From: Diphasiastrum complanatum
Lineage: Eukaryota > Streptophyta > Lycopodiopsida > Lycopodiales > Lycopodiaceae
Direction: 5' to 3'
NCBI GenBank assembly: GCA_029204225.1
Contig: CM055092.1
Coordinates: forward strand, 39,751,800-39,815,799
Length of the DNA: 64,000 nucleotides
Numbering within the stretch: the stretch's first letter is position 1; each line of letters opens with the position of its first letter. The notes under the pieces were generated by a model. That model worked only from the letters and a program-made list of their open reading frames with translations, had not been told where the DNA came from and searched no databases. A program made the translations under genes and the position numbers. This document shows positions 44,811 to 56,425 of this stretch, piece after piece.

Positions 44811-45096
44811 TGAAGAAACATTGAGTTTCTACTTTAAAGCCTTAGTATTTTTCCTTGTATTTTTAGACTACTGCATATTTTAACTAGTTTTTGCACAGTT
44901 TGCATATTTGAACTGTTTGTCGCACAGTTCGCATTTTTTGCGTTTTGGTGAAAGGCGACACTAGGTCTAAAATGATCCAGGATTTTGTTTTAGCCAACCT
45001 TCGAGCTTTTCGGCTTTTTCGCCACATACTCAGAGGGCCGACACTTCGGGTCAGGCCGACACTTCTGAGTATCCATATGCAAACCAGGGTGAGGAC

Positions 45097-45926
45097 TGTC
45101 AATTTTTAGAGAAAAAGGACAATTATAATTGTACTAATCAATCATTAAAAGTTATTGATTGCTTAATCCAATGATTTATCAAATTCTAGGTGTTAGATCT
45201 TGATCTAGATGCATTACACTATGATTTAAGCAAGAGCATGGATCAAAAGATTAAAATCTTAGAGGAGCGACCTCACACGTGTGGAGGACAGTACTTGTAC
45301 GGCCTATAAACAGAGAGTAAAGTACTCAAGCTTAGAAATGCATTCCAATCACAAAAACACAAGACAAACGTGGAAAATACAAGCAAAACTAGAAATTGCC
45401 AATGTCTCATCAACTTCTCATTTGGTTGATCCCTTTATAGATCAAGTACATCCATGAGCTGTGTACTGTCCAGCAAGCCTTTACATGTGTGAAGAGTGCC
45501 TAGTCATCCATATCCACCAATGGGAGCGATATGTGCTCATTTCCCAAAGTTGACTATTTTCTTTGGCTACAAAACAAAAAGCTAGTCTTCCACATTTATA
45601 GGAATACTCCCTATAAAATAGGATCTACTTGAATCTTCCTATCTTATCACCTAGAAGCTTATCCACACGTGTGAATGGTATCTTGACATGTGTGAGTAAT
45701 AACTCATTCACATGGAAGTCCAATCTATTTACAAAACGTTTGACCAATTTGACCAATTTCAAGATTCTACTCAAAGGTCAATTTCACACTAGTGTAGATC
45801 TAGCTAAAGTCAATCTATCTTTACAAAAGTGACTTATGTACATTCTTTCACACGTGTGATATCCTATCAAGATCAATTATCTTAAGATCTACAAAGTACA
45901 TCAAGTTGGAAGTGATATTTTTAACA
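45097..45926 (-). repeat. 3' LTR of the nested copia
   Basis: 830 bp, TG...CA. It carries three CACACGTGTG palindromes (45274, 45664, 45849). Its inner 220 bp match 50485-50703. Confidence 0.85.
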
Positions 45927-45939
45927 CTCCTCCTCACTT

Positions 45940-46392
45940 CTAACTTGGCAAGTCTAATGTACATCTATCTACAACTCCAAGAGCATCTCTTAACTTGAAA
46001 AATGAATCTTTAGCCAAAGGTTTGGTTAAGATATCAGCTATGCACTCGGATGATGGCACATCATGAAGTTGGACCTCTTTGGATTGCACCTTCTCCCTCA
46101 CAAAGTGATGAACTATCTCAATATGCTTTGTTCTAGCATGGAAGATTGGATTGGTAGCAATTTGTTGAGAAGCTTGATTGTCACAATAGATGCAAGGGAT
46201 CTCCTCGGCCTTTAGCACTTGAAGCTCTACCAAAAGTCTTCTTAGCCATAGGAGTTCTTTGGTTGTTGAAGTCAATGCCTTGTACTCGGCTTCACAAGAG
46301 GAAAGATAAATTGTATTTTGCTTTTTGGAAAGCCAAGATATCACTCCTCCACAAAGAAAAGTGATAAATGCACTTATGGATCTTCTATCCAT
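45940..46392 (-). pseudogene. copia RNase H
   Basis: An open frame reading ITFLCGGVISWLSKKQNTIY, LSSCEAEYKALTSTTKELLW, IYCDNQASQQIATNPIFHAR, TKHIEIVHHFVREKV and ECIADILTKPLAKDSFFKL: a full copia RNase H end with its acidic residues. It is separated from reverse transcriptase by a stop and frame change near 46400. Confidence 0.9.
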
Positions 46393-46415
46393 CTTGTCTC
46401 CTACAAAATCTGAGC

Positions 46416-47441
46416 CTAAAAACGCCCTCTCAAGTACAAGTTAGATCCTTGATAGAGAATGCCAAAAAATCTAGTAGAAGAGACATATCTAAACACTCTC
46501 TTGGCACTTTTCCAATGATGCATCAAAGGACCTTGCATATATTGACTTAACTTGCTTACACTATAGCTCAAATCTATTCTAGTGATTGTCAAATAGATTA
46601 AGGAGCCTATTAGCTTCCTAAAGAGTGTGATGTCTTCAAAGGATGCTTCATCACAATCATTAGTAACTTTACAAACTTGCTCCATAGGGGTGTCAATCCC
46701 CTTACAATCTTTCATGCCAAACCTTTCAAGAATGGAAGTAGCATACTTTGATTGACTTATAAAAGTAAAATCACTACCTCTAGTAACTTCTATTCCAAGT
46801 ATGAACTTAAGAAGTCCTAGATCTACCATCTTGAATTCACTAGACAAAGAATCTTTAACATTTCTTATGCCTTCACCATCACTTCCTATCAATATGATAT
46901 CATTGACATACAGTACTAAAATGATGATCTTTCCATGATTACATTTGATGTACAAAGAAGGCGCATAAGAGCTAATCACAAAGCCAAGAGAGTAGAGAAA
47001 ATCATACAACCTACAGTACCAAGCTCTGGGTGCTTGCTTCAAGCCATATAGGCTCTTCCTTAAGTGGCAAACCTTGTCCTCCTCACCATCCTTGATGAAG
47101 CCCTAGAGTTGCAACATGTATATTTCCTCCTCCAAGTAGCCATTCAAGAAAGCATTGGTCACATCCATTTGATAGAGATTCCACTTGAACAAAGTAGCAA
47201 TACAAATGATGAATCTAATAGCTACAAGCTTTGCTACAAGAGCAAATGTTTCTTCATAATCTATGCCTTTAGTTTGAAGAAATCCCTTAGCAACCAATCT
47301 AGATTTGTACTTACTTATAGATCCATCTTTATTGTACTTTAATCTATATATCTGCTTACATGCAAGTGGCTTCTTCCCATATGGAAGGTGTACAAGATTC
47401 CAAGTTTGATTATCTATCAAAGCATCAAACTCTACTTGCAT
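46416..47441 (-). pseudogene. copia reverse transcriptase with YVND active site
   Basis: Start piece 47441-47103 (FDALIDNQTWNLVHLPYGKK, KSRLVAKGFLQTKGIDYEET, DVTNAFLNGYLEEEIYMLQL, stop), then KQAPRAWYCRLYDFLYSLGF and the catalytic block LVLYVNDIILIGSD, ending in KFILGIEVTRG and LTITRIDLSYSVSKLSQYM. Asn replaces the first Asp of YVDD, and a stop splits the frame. It is inactive, though well preserved. Confidence 0.9.
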
Positions 47442-47459
47442 TGCATCTCTCCAAACTTG

Positions 47460-48298
47460 TCATCTACTTGCATCTTCATAACATGATGGCTTTTCAAGCA
47501 TTGTGGTTAGAAAAGAGTAAGAGGTAGAAGGAGTTGTGTCTTCCCTTTTTTTCCCTTTCTCAAAGTATGTAAGCCTTGAAGGCTCGGCTTTTCTCCTTGT
47601 GGATCTTCTCGGCCCCTTTGGAACTTGATTTTGATCTTCCAAAAGATCATTTTCAAGAGGCTCCTCCTTGAGTGTTGCAAGATCTTCATCACCTAAAAGA
47701 TTAGATGCAATTGGAGACATCTTGTAACTTTGAGATTCATCAAATAAGACATCCTTGCTAACTTTTACTTTGCTTGAAATAGGATCAAATATCCTATATC
47801 CTTTGCTATTTTCACTATAGCCTATAGATATTCCTTTGAAGGAAGTTGCATCTTCTTTCCTTCTAGTTTCCAAAGGAATGTGGACATAACATATACATCC
47901 AAATACTTAAAAATATTTTACATTGGGCTTATTGCCAAACAAAGCTTGAAATGGTGAGATCCCACCAATAGCACTACTAGGAAGCCTATTACATAATAAT
48001 TAGCACAAGTTATGGCCTCCCCCAAAAAAGAGATGGGTAGAGATGCATCAAATCTTAAAGACTTTGCACATTCACAAAATCTCCTATGTTTCCTCTCGGC
48101 CACCCCATTTTGTTGGGGGGTGTAGGAACAAGTGAGCTCTCTCTTAATGCCATTGATCTCACAAAAGTCTCTCATCTTGTTGGAGATATACTCTCCTCCA
48201 TTATCACATCTTAGAACTTTAATGCAAGAACTAAGTTGTTTTTCCACTAGAGACTTGAACTTTACAAAAGCTTCATTTACAAGGCTTTTCTTAGGCAA
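47460..48298 (-). pseudogene. copia integrase, catalytic core onward
   Basis: It reads FVKFKSLVEKQLSSCIKVLR, CDNGGEYISNKMRDFCEING, TPQQNGVAERKHRRFCECAK (second Asp and Glu of the DDE triad in place), then in another frame FKGISIGYSENSKGYRIFDP, SSKVKVSKDVLFDESQSY. The first Asp and zinc finger are cut off at 48298, where sequence changes to the plus-strand fragment. Confidence 0.85.
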
Positions 48299-48299
48299 T

Positions 48300-50063
48300 A
48301 ATTCAATCCTATTGGAATTCCAATCTTCTCCTAATCATCTTTTCACCCTCCTTCTACTCTCAAGAATTCTATCTCTCTGAATCAGTCTACAAAATACACG
48401 CAAAGATGAATCAGGCAGAACCGCAAAGGCATCGCCAGATTACGGTCTGATCGAAGGGAACCGTTAAATCAATATTTATGGAGAAGAACAACTCAAACCA
48501 CAAACCCAAGGTCCCAAAAACTGCAAGGGAGTCATTAAAACTCATAGGTTACCATCTATGAGCACTTGCGAAATCTCGTCGACCACCGCAAGTGACCTTC
48601 TTACGATCTCCTACGAAGATGCAGCAGCACCAAGATGGCAATTCTGACATAGTCAAAGGATCTCAAGATGAAGAGAAGGCACTGATGGTACAAGATCAAT
48701 CTAGTAGAGATGCCCATCATTGGTATCTCGATTCAGGTGCTTCTCAGCACATGACGCCATGTAAGGACCTCTTCTCTACACTCACAACTACAAAATCAAT
48801 GTGCTAAATTTCTGAAATAATTTGAGCAAGGGTACTTTCATTATAAGGATCATAAATGATGGATTTAAGAAAATTTGTACATACTGAGTCATGATGTTGC
48901 AGTTTCTGTGAGTTGTTCATATGCAAATTTATGGCATCAAAGATTAGGTCATTTAAACATGCGTTCAATCTTGTATATGCATCACAATAAAATGGTCAAG
49001 GACATGAATATAATTATTGTCACCACAACTAATCAGACTATCTATGAAAATTGTCTACTAGGAAAACAACCTAGGACGAGATTTCCCAGAGGACAAGCCA
49101 AAAGGGCGAAGTCCATCTTGTCACTGATACACAGTGACTTGTGTGGTCCAATAAGCGTACCTTCATTAGGTCAAGCTCTGTGTTTTATCACATTCATCGA
49201 TGATTACTCCCGATTTGCCAGTGTAATGTTCATTAAGAACAAGTCAAAAGCATTTCGTTTCTTCAAAGACTTCAAGCAATACGCTGAAAATCAAACTGGT
49301 CAGAGGATCAAGGCCCTACGGTCTGATTTAGGGGGAGAGTTCTTGTCAAATGAGATGAATGACTACCTACCTTCATATGGCGTGCACTACCAGTTTACTA
49401 CGAGCTACACTCCATAGCAAAACAGAATAGCAGAGCGGAAGAACCACACACTGTTCGAAACTGCACAATCCATGATAGTAAATTCGCATTTGTCACAAAC
49501 CTTTTGGGTGGAAGCTATCTCTACGGCTTGCTATCTGCAAAATTACTCTAGCACTAAAGCGGTTGATTCCAAGACATCGTTTGAAGCCTACTATGAATAC
49601 AAACCAAGTTTGAAACACCTGCATGTTTTTGGATGTCTCTAATATGCACAAGTGCCATCTGATCTGTGGAAGAAGCTGGACCCAATAAGTTGTAAAAGCA
49701 TCTTCATCGGCTATTCAACTTCACACAAGGCATATCGTGTTTACGATGTGGTTAAGGCCCAGATCTCAGTCAGTTGCGATGTTGTCTTCCTTGAAGACAA
49801 GTATTACGATTTCAAACAGAAGCAACCAATACAAGAGATTGCCATAGCAGCTCCACCTTCCAGCGATAGGCTACGACCTACGATTGTTCAAGCAACGGAG
49901 TTCGTCCCAACGGCTCCACTTACCGTCGATGGGCCTAGACCCACGATCGTTCAACCACAAAATACTACGATCCCAGTCATTCACCAAGGAGAATCGTCTG
50001 ATCAAGTACCTGCAGTTCAAAAATCTGAGACTTCAAATATCCTAGCAAGTTACTCCCCCAAAA
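48300..50063 (+). mobile_element. opposite-strand copia fragment: protease and integrase
   Basis: Plus-strand text in order: HHWYLDSGASQHMTP (intact protease active site, 48712 on), NLWHQRLGHLNMRSILYMHH (pre-integrase finger, its CxxC end reading NCLLGK), SDLCGPISVPSLGQ, FITFIDDYSRFASVMFIKNK, ALRSDLGGEFLSNEMNDYLP, stop, QNRIAERKNHTLFETAQSMI, HLHVFGCL, stop, CKSIFIGYSTSHKAYRVYDV. The DDE residues are present, but stops at about 49418 and 49641 break it. No LTRs were recognised at its edges. It replaces the missing 5' half of the surrounding minus-strand element. Confidence 0.85.
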
Positions 50064-52521
50064 TATTAATTCTAGTACAATTTTGTTTGATTTTTCACAC
50101 TCACTTAAGATTTGAACAAATCAGCCTTTAGATCTAGTCTGATACTTTAAAATTAATTGCTTCAATGAATCCAAACACTATTTGATCATTAGCATTCAAA
50201 GGATTGAACCTAGATCTAGACAATGCACCAAAAATCTCGAATTTTGGACTACTATGCACATTTTTGGATAAAAAACACTAAAGGAAGTTAGCTTGAAGGT
50301 TGATGTATGGTTTCACACGTGTGGTACATCCGCAATCTAGAAATTGTTCTTGACCAAAAATATTGATGGTACCTCTCTCCTTTAACTCGCCCTCTCAAGT
50401 AAAGCTCAAAAACAACACCTTGTCAATGATTTCACTAGTTTCATTAATCATTAGATCACTCTTAGACTTGGCTCTGATACCATGTCAATTTTTAGAGAAA
50501 AAGGACAATTATGATTGTACTAATCAATCATTAAGAGTTATTGATTGCTTAATCCAATGATCTATCAAATTCTAGGTGTTAGATCTTGATCTAGATGCAT
50601 TACACTATGATTTAAGCAAGAGCAATGGATCAAATGATTAAAATCTTAGAGGAGTGACCTCACACATGTTGGAGGACAGTACCTGTGCGGCTTGTAAACA
50701 AAGAGTGGACCTCAGCTACTCGGGTGGGAAGTTTTTCAAACTATCACGTTCCACCGCCGCCATGCAAAGTTAACAGAAATATACTTAAATGAGTGATTAG
50801 CTTAAACTTAGCTAATCAGTCTTGTAATCTAATCCAGCATGATATATGTATTGGATCAAATACAGAGACATAGATATACTGAGAAGTAGAAAATTCTGAA
50901 CGCAACACTCAATGACACGCATATCAAGGAAGAAATATAGTTCTAGAAGTAGATAGTTTCATGCTGAGAAGAGAACGCCTCTCTCACGCCGCCGCGCTGA
51001 TCTGGGAAATAGACAGCGCTCAAGAAAGAACTTCATTGTACACTCGATTTTGATAATATAGACGAGTACATCTTTCTGCTCAATGTGCAATCTATGAATG
51101 TTCTGATGCTTAGTCAAGTTTATCAATAGATATACTTTCGCTGTCACTAGACAATATTTGTTGTTCATAAACTTATAATCAGATTAGCAGTAGCTATCTG
51201 CTTGTTTGGAGGATGAATGATCGCGGCTTGAGGAAGTAGCCTTAGCCGATAGATCGGCTCCATCAAAGCTCCAACTGGAATCAATCAGATTTGCCATCAG
51301 TGGTATTAGAGTACCACAATTGTTCGGCTCTGTCAGCGCTTGTCAGAGCTCTCCCGGATTCCATCAGTTGTATCAGAGCCTTAAGGCTCAATCAGAGCCC
51401 CATCACTGAGACCCTATTGGCTGATTCTGACGAATCCCCAAGATACTCGGACAGAGCAACTCAAGAGCACCTCTCACCTTAGACCGAGGAGGTCTCTGAG
51501 AAGATGAGACTAACGAAGACTGAGAGCCGAGAAATGCTAGTTAGGAATGACAAGCAAGAACTGTGTAAGCCTCGTGGTGAATCCCAGAAGATGGAATGAC
51601 CATGTAGGAACTAGTATTTCTAGGCAAATGTAATAAATGCAAGTAGACCCCTCTTAAAGAAAGTAGAGTGAGCCACCTTTTGATGGTGACCTCTAGTGGA
51701 GAGCATTATTCTACTTGTAATTTGTGAAATGTGAAAATTCCACTAGAATGCCACCTAAGGAGCTCTCTTCTTGCTTATTTAAGAAGCTCCCTCTTTGTGA
51801 AGAGGAGCTTTTTGTGTATTGTATCAACTCCATGCTAAAATGAGAAGAGCCTCCAGCTAGATGCATCCATTGAGCTCCTTGATCATGATGGTTTTCTTGA
51901 GTGATGCCCCTATGATCATGCCCTTCCATTCATATTGTGTGTGGTTGTGGATTTAGAGTCGAGTGGTTTTCTTGCTTTCCTAGTTGTGGATTAGATTTCA
52001 TGTTTTCTTGTGGATTAATGTAGGAGCCAGCATTCAAGTAAACTAAATAGGCTGGATTTGTGGTGTAGTTCTTGCATATCTCTTTACAATCCAGTTCTTG
52101 ATGTTCTTGGGATGTCCAAGGATCAAAAGGCTGGTTGGTTTATTGATTCTTGGACTTCTAAAATGCTATATATTAGTTCTTGTTTCTTGTTTTGTCAATT
52201 TATGCAAGTAAAGTAGTGTAGAATTTGATTTTAGCTTATTTTGCAGCAAAGTAGAAGTAGGAATCCATCGTTGTTCAACTGAGCAGTAATGTAGATCATT
52301 TGTTGAACGCATTGGCTTGCATTCTGGTTGATTATGCATGTGCATTCAGTTCAAGAGAGACCCATCCAGATGTCCTCTGGCAGGCAGGACATAATACTAC
52401 AACGAGAATCCATCCCTTCTGCCTGATTTTGGGCTTGAAACAAGAAAGAACATTAAGCAAGAGCCCACCGTCTCTGTTGATAGGCAAAAAATAGTAAGAA
52501 AAAAAACTTTTAGAAAAAACA

Positions 52522-52548
52522 ACAGATCCTCTGGAGCAGAGGATCTGT
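52522..52548. repeat. perfect 11-bp hairpin before the gypsy primer site
   Basis: ACAGATCCTCT, loop GGAGC, AGAGGATCTGT. A second copy at about 56058-56085 has mismatches. Confidence 0.8.
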
Positions 52549-52774
52549 CAACATTTGGCACCAGTTGCGGCTTGAACACATGCACATCTCTACTCCATCC
52601 CTGTTTCAATGTTCTTCCATGATCCGCTCCATAAACAACAACATCCATATCTGGATTTGCCATCATCTACAGTCTGACACTTACAGTCTGCCACATTCTT
52701 GAATAGCATCATTACATGGCCGTTCTTGGACAGTATCATCCTAACTCTACGATTGTGTGTTAACTACTGTGTTA

Positions 52775-53400
52775 CATCTCAATCGGAGCCCCTGTGTTAC
52801 ATCTCAACCGGAGCCCCTATATTGAATCTCAACCGGAGGCCTGTGTTACATCTCAACTGGGCCCCTGTGTTACATCTCAACCAAAGGCCTCACCTCACTC
52901 TCAACCGGAGGCCCAGCTGAAATCTCAACCGGAGCCCCTGTGTTGCATCTCAACCGAAGGCCTCATCTCACTCTCAACCGGAGGCCCAGCTGAAATCTCA
53001 ACCGGAGGCACAACTTACATCTCAACCGAAGGCCTTACCTCACTATCAATCAGAGACCTCAGTAAAATCTCAACCGGAGACCTCAATAAACTCTCAACCG
53101 GAAGCCCATCTTAAATCTCAATCGAAGCGTTTTTCTGGAATCTCGACCGAAGCGTTTTTTTTGGAATCTTGACCGAAGCGCTTCTTTGAAATCTCGACCG
53201 GAGCCGAAGTGCTCGCTGAAATCTCAACCGGAGCTGAAGTGCTCACTGAAATCTCGATCGAAACTGAAGTGCTCGCTCAAATCTGGACCAGAGCCGAAGG
53301 CAGCGATCAAATCTTGACCAGAGGGATTCGATTAAATCTCAACCAAAGCAATCCGGTCAAAGCTCAACCGGAGCAATTAACACTCATCTCAACCGGACCA
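52775..53400 (+). repeat. minisatellite array 1, core ATCTCAACCGGAGSCC
   Basis: More than twenty imperfect units of about 18-30 bp, each with TCTCAACCGGAG or TCTCGACCGAAG, separated by short spacers such as CCTGTGTTACA and GAAGTGCTCGCTGAA. Units in the left half favour CAACCGGAGG, those in the right half CGACCGGAGCCGAAG. It precedes a leader that ends at the gag ATG (53649). Confidence 0.85.
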
Positions 53401-53648
53401 TAGCTTTTGATCAACACCTCTGATTGCCATTTCGACCAAACCACCATCTTTCCAACACATTTCAGACTGGGAAAAAAAAAACAAAAAGCCATGAACACTA
53501 ATTTTTTTTCAAAAAACAACACCCATACCAATAGAAAGCTCTTTTCATACTGAGTTTTTCCTTGACTTCCTAAAAAGCCCAAAAAATTCCAAAAACATTA
53601 AAAACCCTAAAAAACCATCAATACTAGAAACTCATACCCCAGTACCCA

Positions 53649-54978
53649 ATGGACCAGCATACAGATCCTAAAATCCTAGACGATTATCCATACGAGGTAA
53701 GGTCCCCTCCAGCTGAACAAATCAGATGTCATAGATTCTACCGAATGCGGTCCCAACCCTACGAGCCATCCACAAACCCATTCGAGGGACAAAAACTTGA
53801 TAGAGATGAGTCCTCACGCACACGACCCCAATTTTATGGTGTTGAACTCTCACAGGCCAGAACCAACCTTAATGGAGTCTCTGCTACCCACAATGCTCAT
53901 CATGAGAGACGTACACCCAAGCTAGATCTACCAAAGTTTGACGGTAGTTCGGACCCTCAAAGAGTTTTGCAAATCTTTGAGAATGCATGTGATGTGTATG
54001 GCGAAACATCTCCCGATGCTATGGTCCAACTATTTTTTATGACCATCATCGCTAAAGTACGTGATTGGTTTTTCAACCTGGATTGTGAAGATAAGACAGA
54101 CCGGTCGATTTTGAAAGAGTCCTTTATCAAGTGTTTTAAGCCCTTTCGCTTGATAGAGAGTCCTTTTGTCAAATTGAGTAACATCAAGATGGCAAAGGAT
54201 GAACGTGTACAAGACTATATTGAGCGTTTCAAATGCCTCAAAAGTCAAGTACAAGAACAACCCTCTAAATAGATGCTCATCATCTGGTTTTTCGTCGACC
54301 TTCCAAGATGGATTAGATGCGAGCTTAAATCCAATGATGAATATATGAGTCTCAAATTAGCTATGTCTGATGCCATTAAAGAAGAAGATGAGAGATCAGA
54401 TGTTGGCGAATCCAGGGAACGACGAGCACCACGTGCTTCTGTCCATGAGTCAAAGCCGATCGAGGATACCCGAGATCAGCTTTGGAAATCTCAGTCGGAG
54501 TTGTTTAATAAGCAACATCAACTATAGATGGAGAAACTCACCAATGAGTTTCAAGCTACCCTGAAGTCTATCGAAAGCACCCTGCACAAGTATCTTATAG
54601 ACGAAAATCAATATGGTGCCCACACTGCCGGGCTACGCATCCTGCTGATGCTTGTCCTTCATATCGTCCTATCCAAGTACAGTCCAACAATATGAAGAAC
54701 ATCCATCACAATCTGAACATTCCTTGACTTATCAAGAATATCCACCTGAAAGTCCAGAACCACTAGCCATACAAGATGGCTATGTCGTTATACAAGGGCC
54801 ATTGCACACCAGATGTTTCATCTGTGGTGAAACTGGCCACTTCATGGTTGATTGTCCAGTCAAGACCAAGTACCATGTTAAGTGTCCCGACTGTGTCAGA
54901 AAACACAGTTTCAAAGATTGTCCAAAACAACCAACTAAGATCTTACCTGCCCATCATGTCAGTTATGAATCCCGATAG
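53649..54978 (+). pseudogene. gypsy Gag with zinc knuckles
   Basis: From ATG 53649: MDQHTDPKILDDYPYEVRSP, then RRTPKLDLPKFDGSSDPQRV, DAMVQLFFMTIIAKVRDWFF, KVRDWFFNLDCEDKTDRSIL, MAKDERVQDYIERFKCLKSQ (retrotransposon gag core). After a TAG at 54270 the same frame continues with MLIIWFFVDLPRWIRCELKS and SDAIKEEDERSD, another TAG at 54525, and finally CFICGETGHFMVDC and KCPDCVRKHSFKDCP (zinc knuckles). Two isolated TAGs and one frame change separate otherwise well-kept blocks, so it has decayed only lightly. Confidence 0.85.
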
Positions 54979-55084
54979 GATCCTCACAACAACAACACGA
55001 GCACCATAGCAACCAACAGTTAAACCTGCTGCTCAATCGAGAAGTTTCTTGCAAACTTCTACATTACCGCACAATACACCAGCT

Positions 55085-55640
55085 CCATAATACAAAATTT
55101 CAACCGAAGCCCCTGTGTTACATCTCAACCGAAGGCCTCATCTCACTCTCAACCGGAGGCCCAGCTTACATCCCAACCGAAGGCCTTACCTCACTCTCAA
55201 TCGAAGACATTAGTAAAATCTCAACCAGAGACATCAGTAAAATCTCAACCGGAGACCTCAATAAACTCTCAACCGGAGGCCCATCTTAAATCTCAACCGA
55301 AGCATTTTTTTGGAATCTCAAACGAAGCAATTTTCTGAAATCTCAACCGAAGCATTTTTTTGGAATCTCGACCAAAGTGCTTCTTTGAAATCTCGACCGG
55401 AGCCGAAGTGCTCGCTGAAATCTTGACCGAAGCGCTTCTTTGAAATCTCAACCGGAGCCGAAGTGCTCGCTGAAATCTCGACCGGAGCCGAAGCACCCTC
55501 TCAAATCTCGACCGAAGCCGAAGGCAGCGATTAAATCTCGACCGGAGGGATTCGATTAAATCTCAACCAAAGCAATCAGGTCAAAGCTCGACCGGAGCAA
55601 TTAACACCCATCTCGACCGAACCATAACTTTTGATCAACA
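55085..55640 (+). repeat. minisatellite array 2, duplicate of array 1
   Basis: The same TCTCAACCGGAG/TCTCGACCGGAG units as 52775-53400, followed by the same leader text (TTTTGATCAACACCTCTGAT, CCATTTCGACCGAACCACC). It starts abruptly after gag codons near 55084. Confidence 0.85.
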
Positions 55641-56090
55641 CCTCTGATTGCCATTTCGACCGAACCACCATCTTTCCAACACCTTTCAGACTGAAACAAA
55701 AAAAAAAAAAAGACGTGAACACCAATTTTTTTTCAAAAAACAACACCCATACCAATAGAAAGCTCTTTTCATACTGAGTTTTTCCTTGACTTCCTAAAAA
55801 AACCCAAAAAAATTCCAAAAACATTAAAAACCCTATAAAACCATGAATACTAGAAACTCATACCCCAGTACCCAATGGACCAGCATACAGATCCTGAAAT
55901 CCCAGACGATTATCCATACGAGGTAAGGTTCCCTACAGCTGAACAAATCAGATGTCATAGATTCTACCGAATGCGGTCCCAACCCTACGAGCCATCCACA
56001 AACCGTCTCTGCTAATAGGCAGAAGAAGTAATTAAAAAAACTTTTTAGGAAAACCAACAGATCCTTTGGAGCAGAGGATCCGTCAACAGA
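55641..56090 (+). repeat. duplicate of gypsy leader, gag start and pre-primer segment
   Basis: Leader text like 53401-53648, then a second gag start ATG near 55874 (MDQHTDPEIPDDYPYEVRFP) kept to about 56004, matching 53649-53790. At 56005 it switches to CGTCTCTGCTAATAGGCAGA and the hairpin region, matching 52470-52550. The order is that of a tandem or rearranged copy. Confidence 0.8.
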
Positions 56091-56099
56091 CCCCGAAGT

Positions 56100-56425
56100 G
56101 ATGCCAGCCAGCACAAGCAAAGATCTTCGGGAGTGGAAAGAAAGCAGTAGTTGTCATCTCCTCTTCCATCGAAGACAACGTCACCCTTGACCTCGCATCA
56201 ATCTCTAATACTAGAGAGATGTGGGATACACTCATTAGCAGATTTCAAACCAAGTCACGAAATTAGAAAATGCATCTAGAAGATCAGCTTACCTATCTAA
56301 GATAGGATGGCAAAGATCTCACCAGCTTCATCAAGAAGATGAAAAACATGTTCCTATCGCTACACAACGCTGGAGCAGAACACGCAGTCTCACAAGAGAA
56401 GCAGCTCAGTTACATGATGTTGGAG
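56100..56425 (+). pseudogene. copia Gag fragment interrupted by a gypsy LTR
   Basis: It reads VTLDLASISNTREMWDTLIS, RFQTKSRN, stop, KMHLEDQLTYLR, stop, DGKDLTSFIKKMKNMFLSLH and AEHAVSQEKQLSYM, then ends where a gypsy LTR starts. It is the same family as the Gag at 28166-28998 and, after the insertion, the integrase/reverse transcriptase at 58821 on. Confidence 0.85.

Larger units (their letters stand above)
45097..50703 (-). mobile_element. Ty1/copia retrotransposon nested in an LTR, mosaic
   Basis: The 3' LTR 45097-45926 (830 bp, TGTTAAAAATATCAC...AATTGACA) has the polypurine tract AGTGAGGAGGAG next to it (about 45938-45927). On the right, primer-binding site TGGTATCAGAGCC ends at 50484, and a 5' LTR piece (50485-50703, ~220 bp) matches the end of the left LTR but lacks its U3. 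Minus-strand RNase H, reverse transcriptase and integrase occupy 45940-48298. Gag, protease and the integrase finger are absent, and a plus-strand fragment of another copia family takes their place (48300-50063). Confidence 0.85.
44811..51366 (+). mobile_element. copia LTR copy split by a 5.6-kb nested element
   Basis: Left piece 44811-45096 (TGAAGAAACATTGAG...GGGTGAGGAC) and right piece about 50706-51366 (CCTCAGCTACTCGGG...CCCGGATTCCATCA) are contiguous in the related LTR at 60863-61840. GTTGTATCAGAGCC just after the right piece resembles a primer-binding site with one change. The minus-strand copia at 45097-50703 is inserted in between. No coding sequence of the host element remains next to it. 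Confidence 0.8.
51556..55084 (+). mobile_element. Ty3/gypsy element: LTR-like region, minisatellite leader, gag
   Basis: The LTR-like part from about 51556 matches the start of the one at 29386. A hairpin (52522-52548) and TTTGGCACCAG (52554 on, gypsy-type primer-binding-site text) follow. Then comes a ~870-bp leader dominated by a TCTCAACCGGAG minisatellite, and gag from the ATG at 53649. Protease and reverse transcriptase are missing; instead the minisatellite and leader recur at 55085. Confidence 0.7.
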
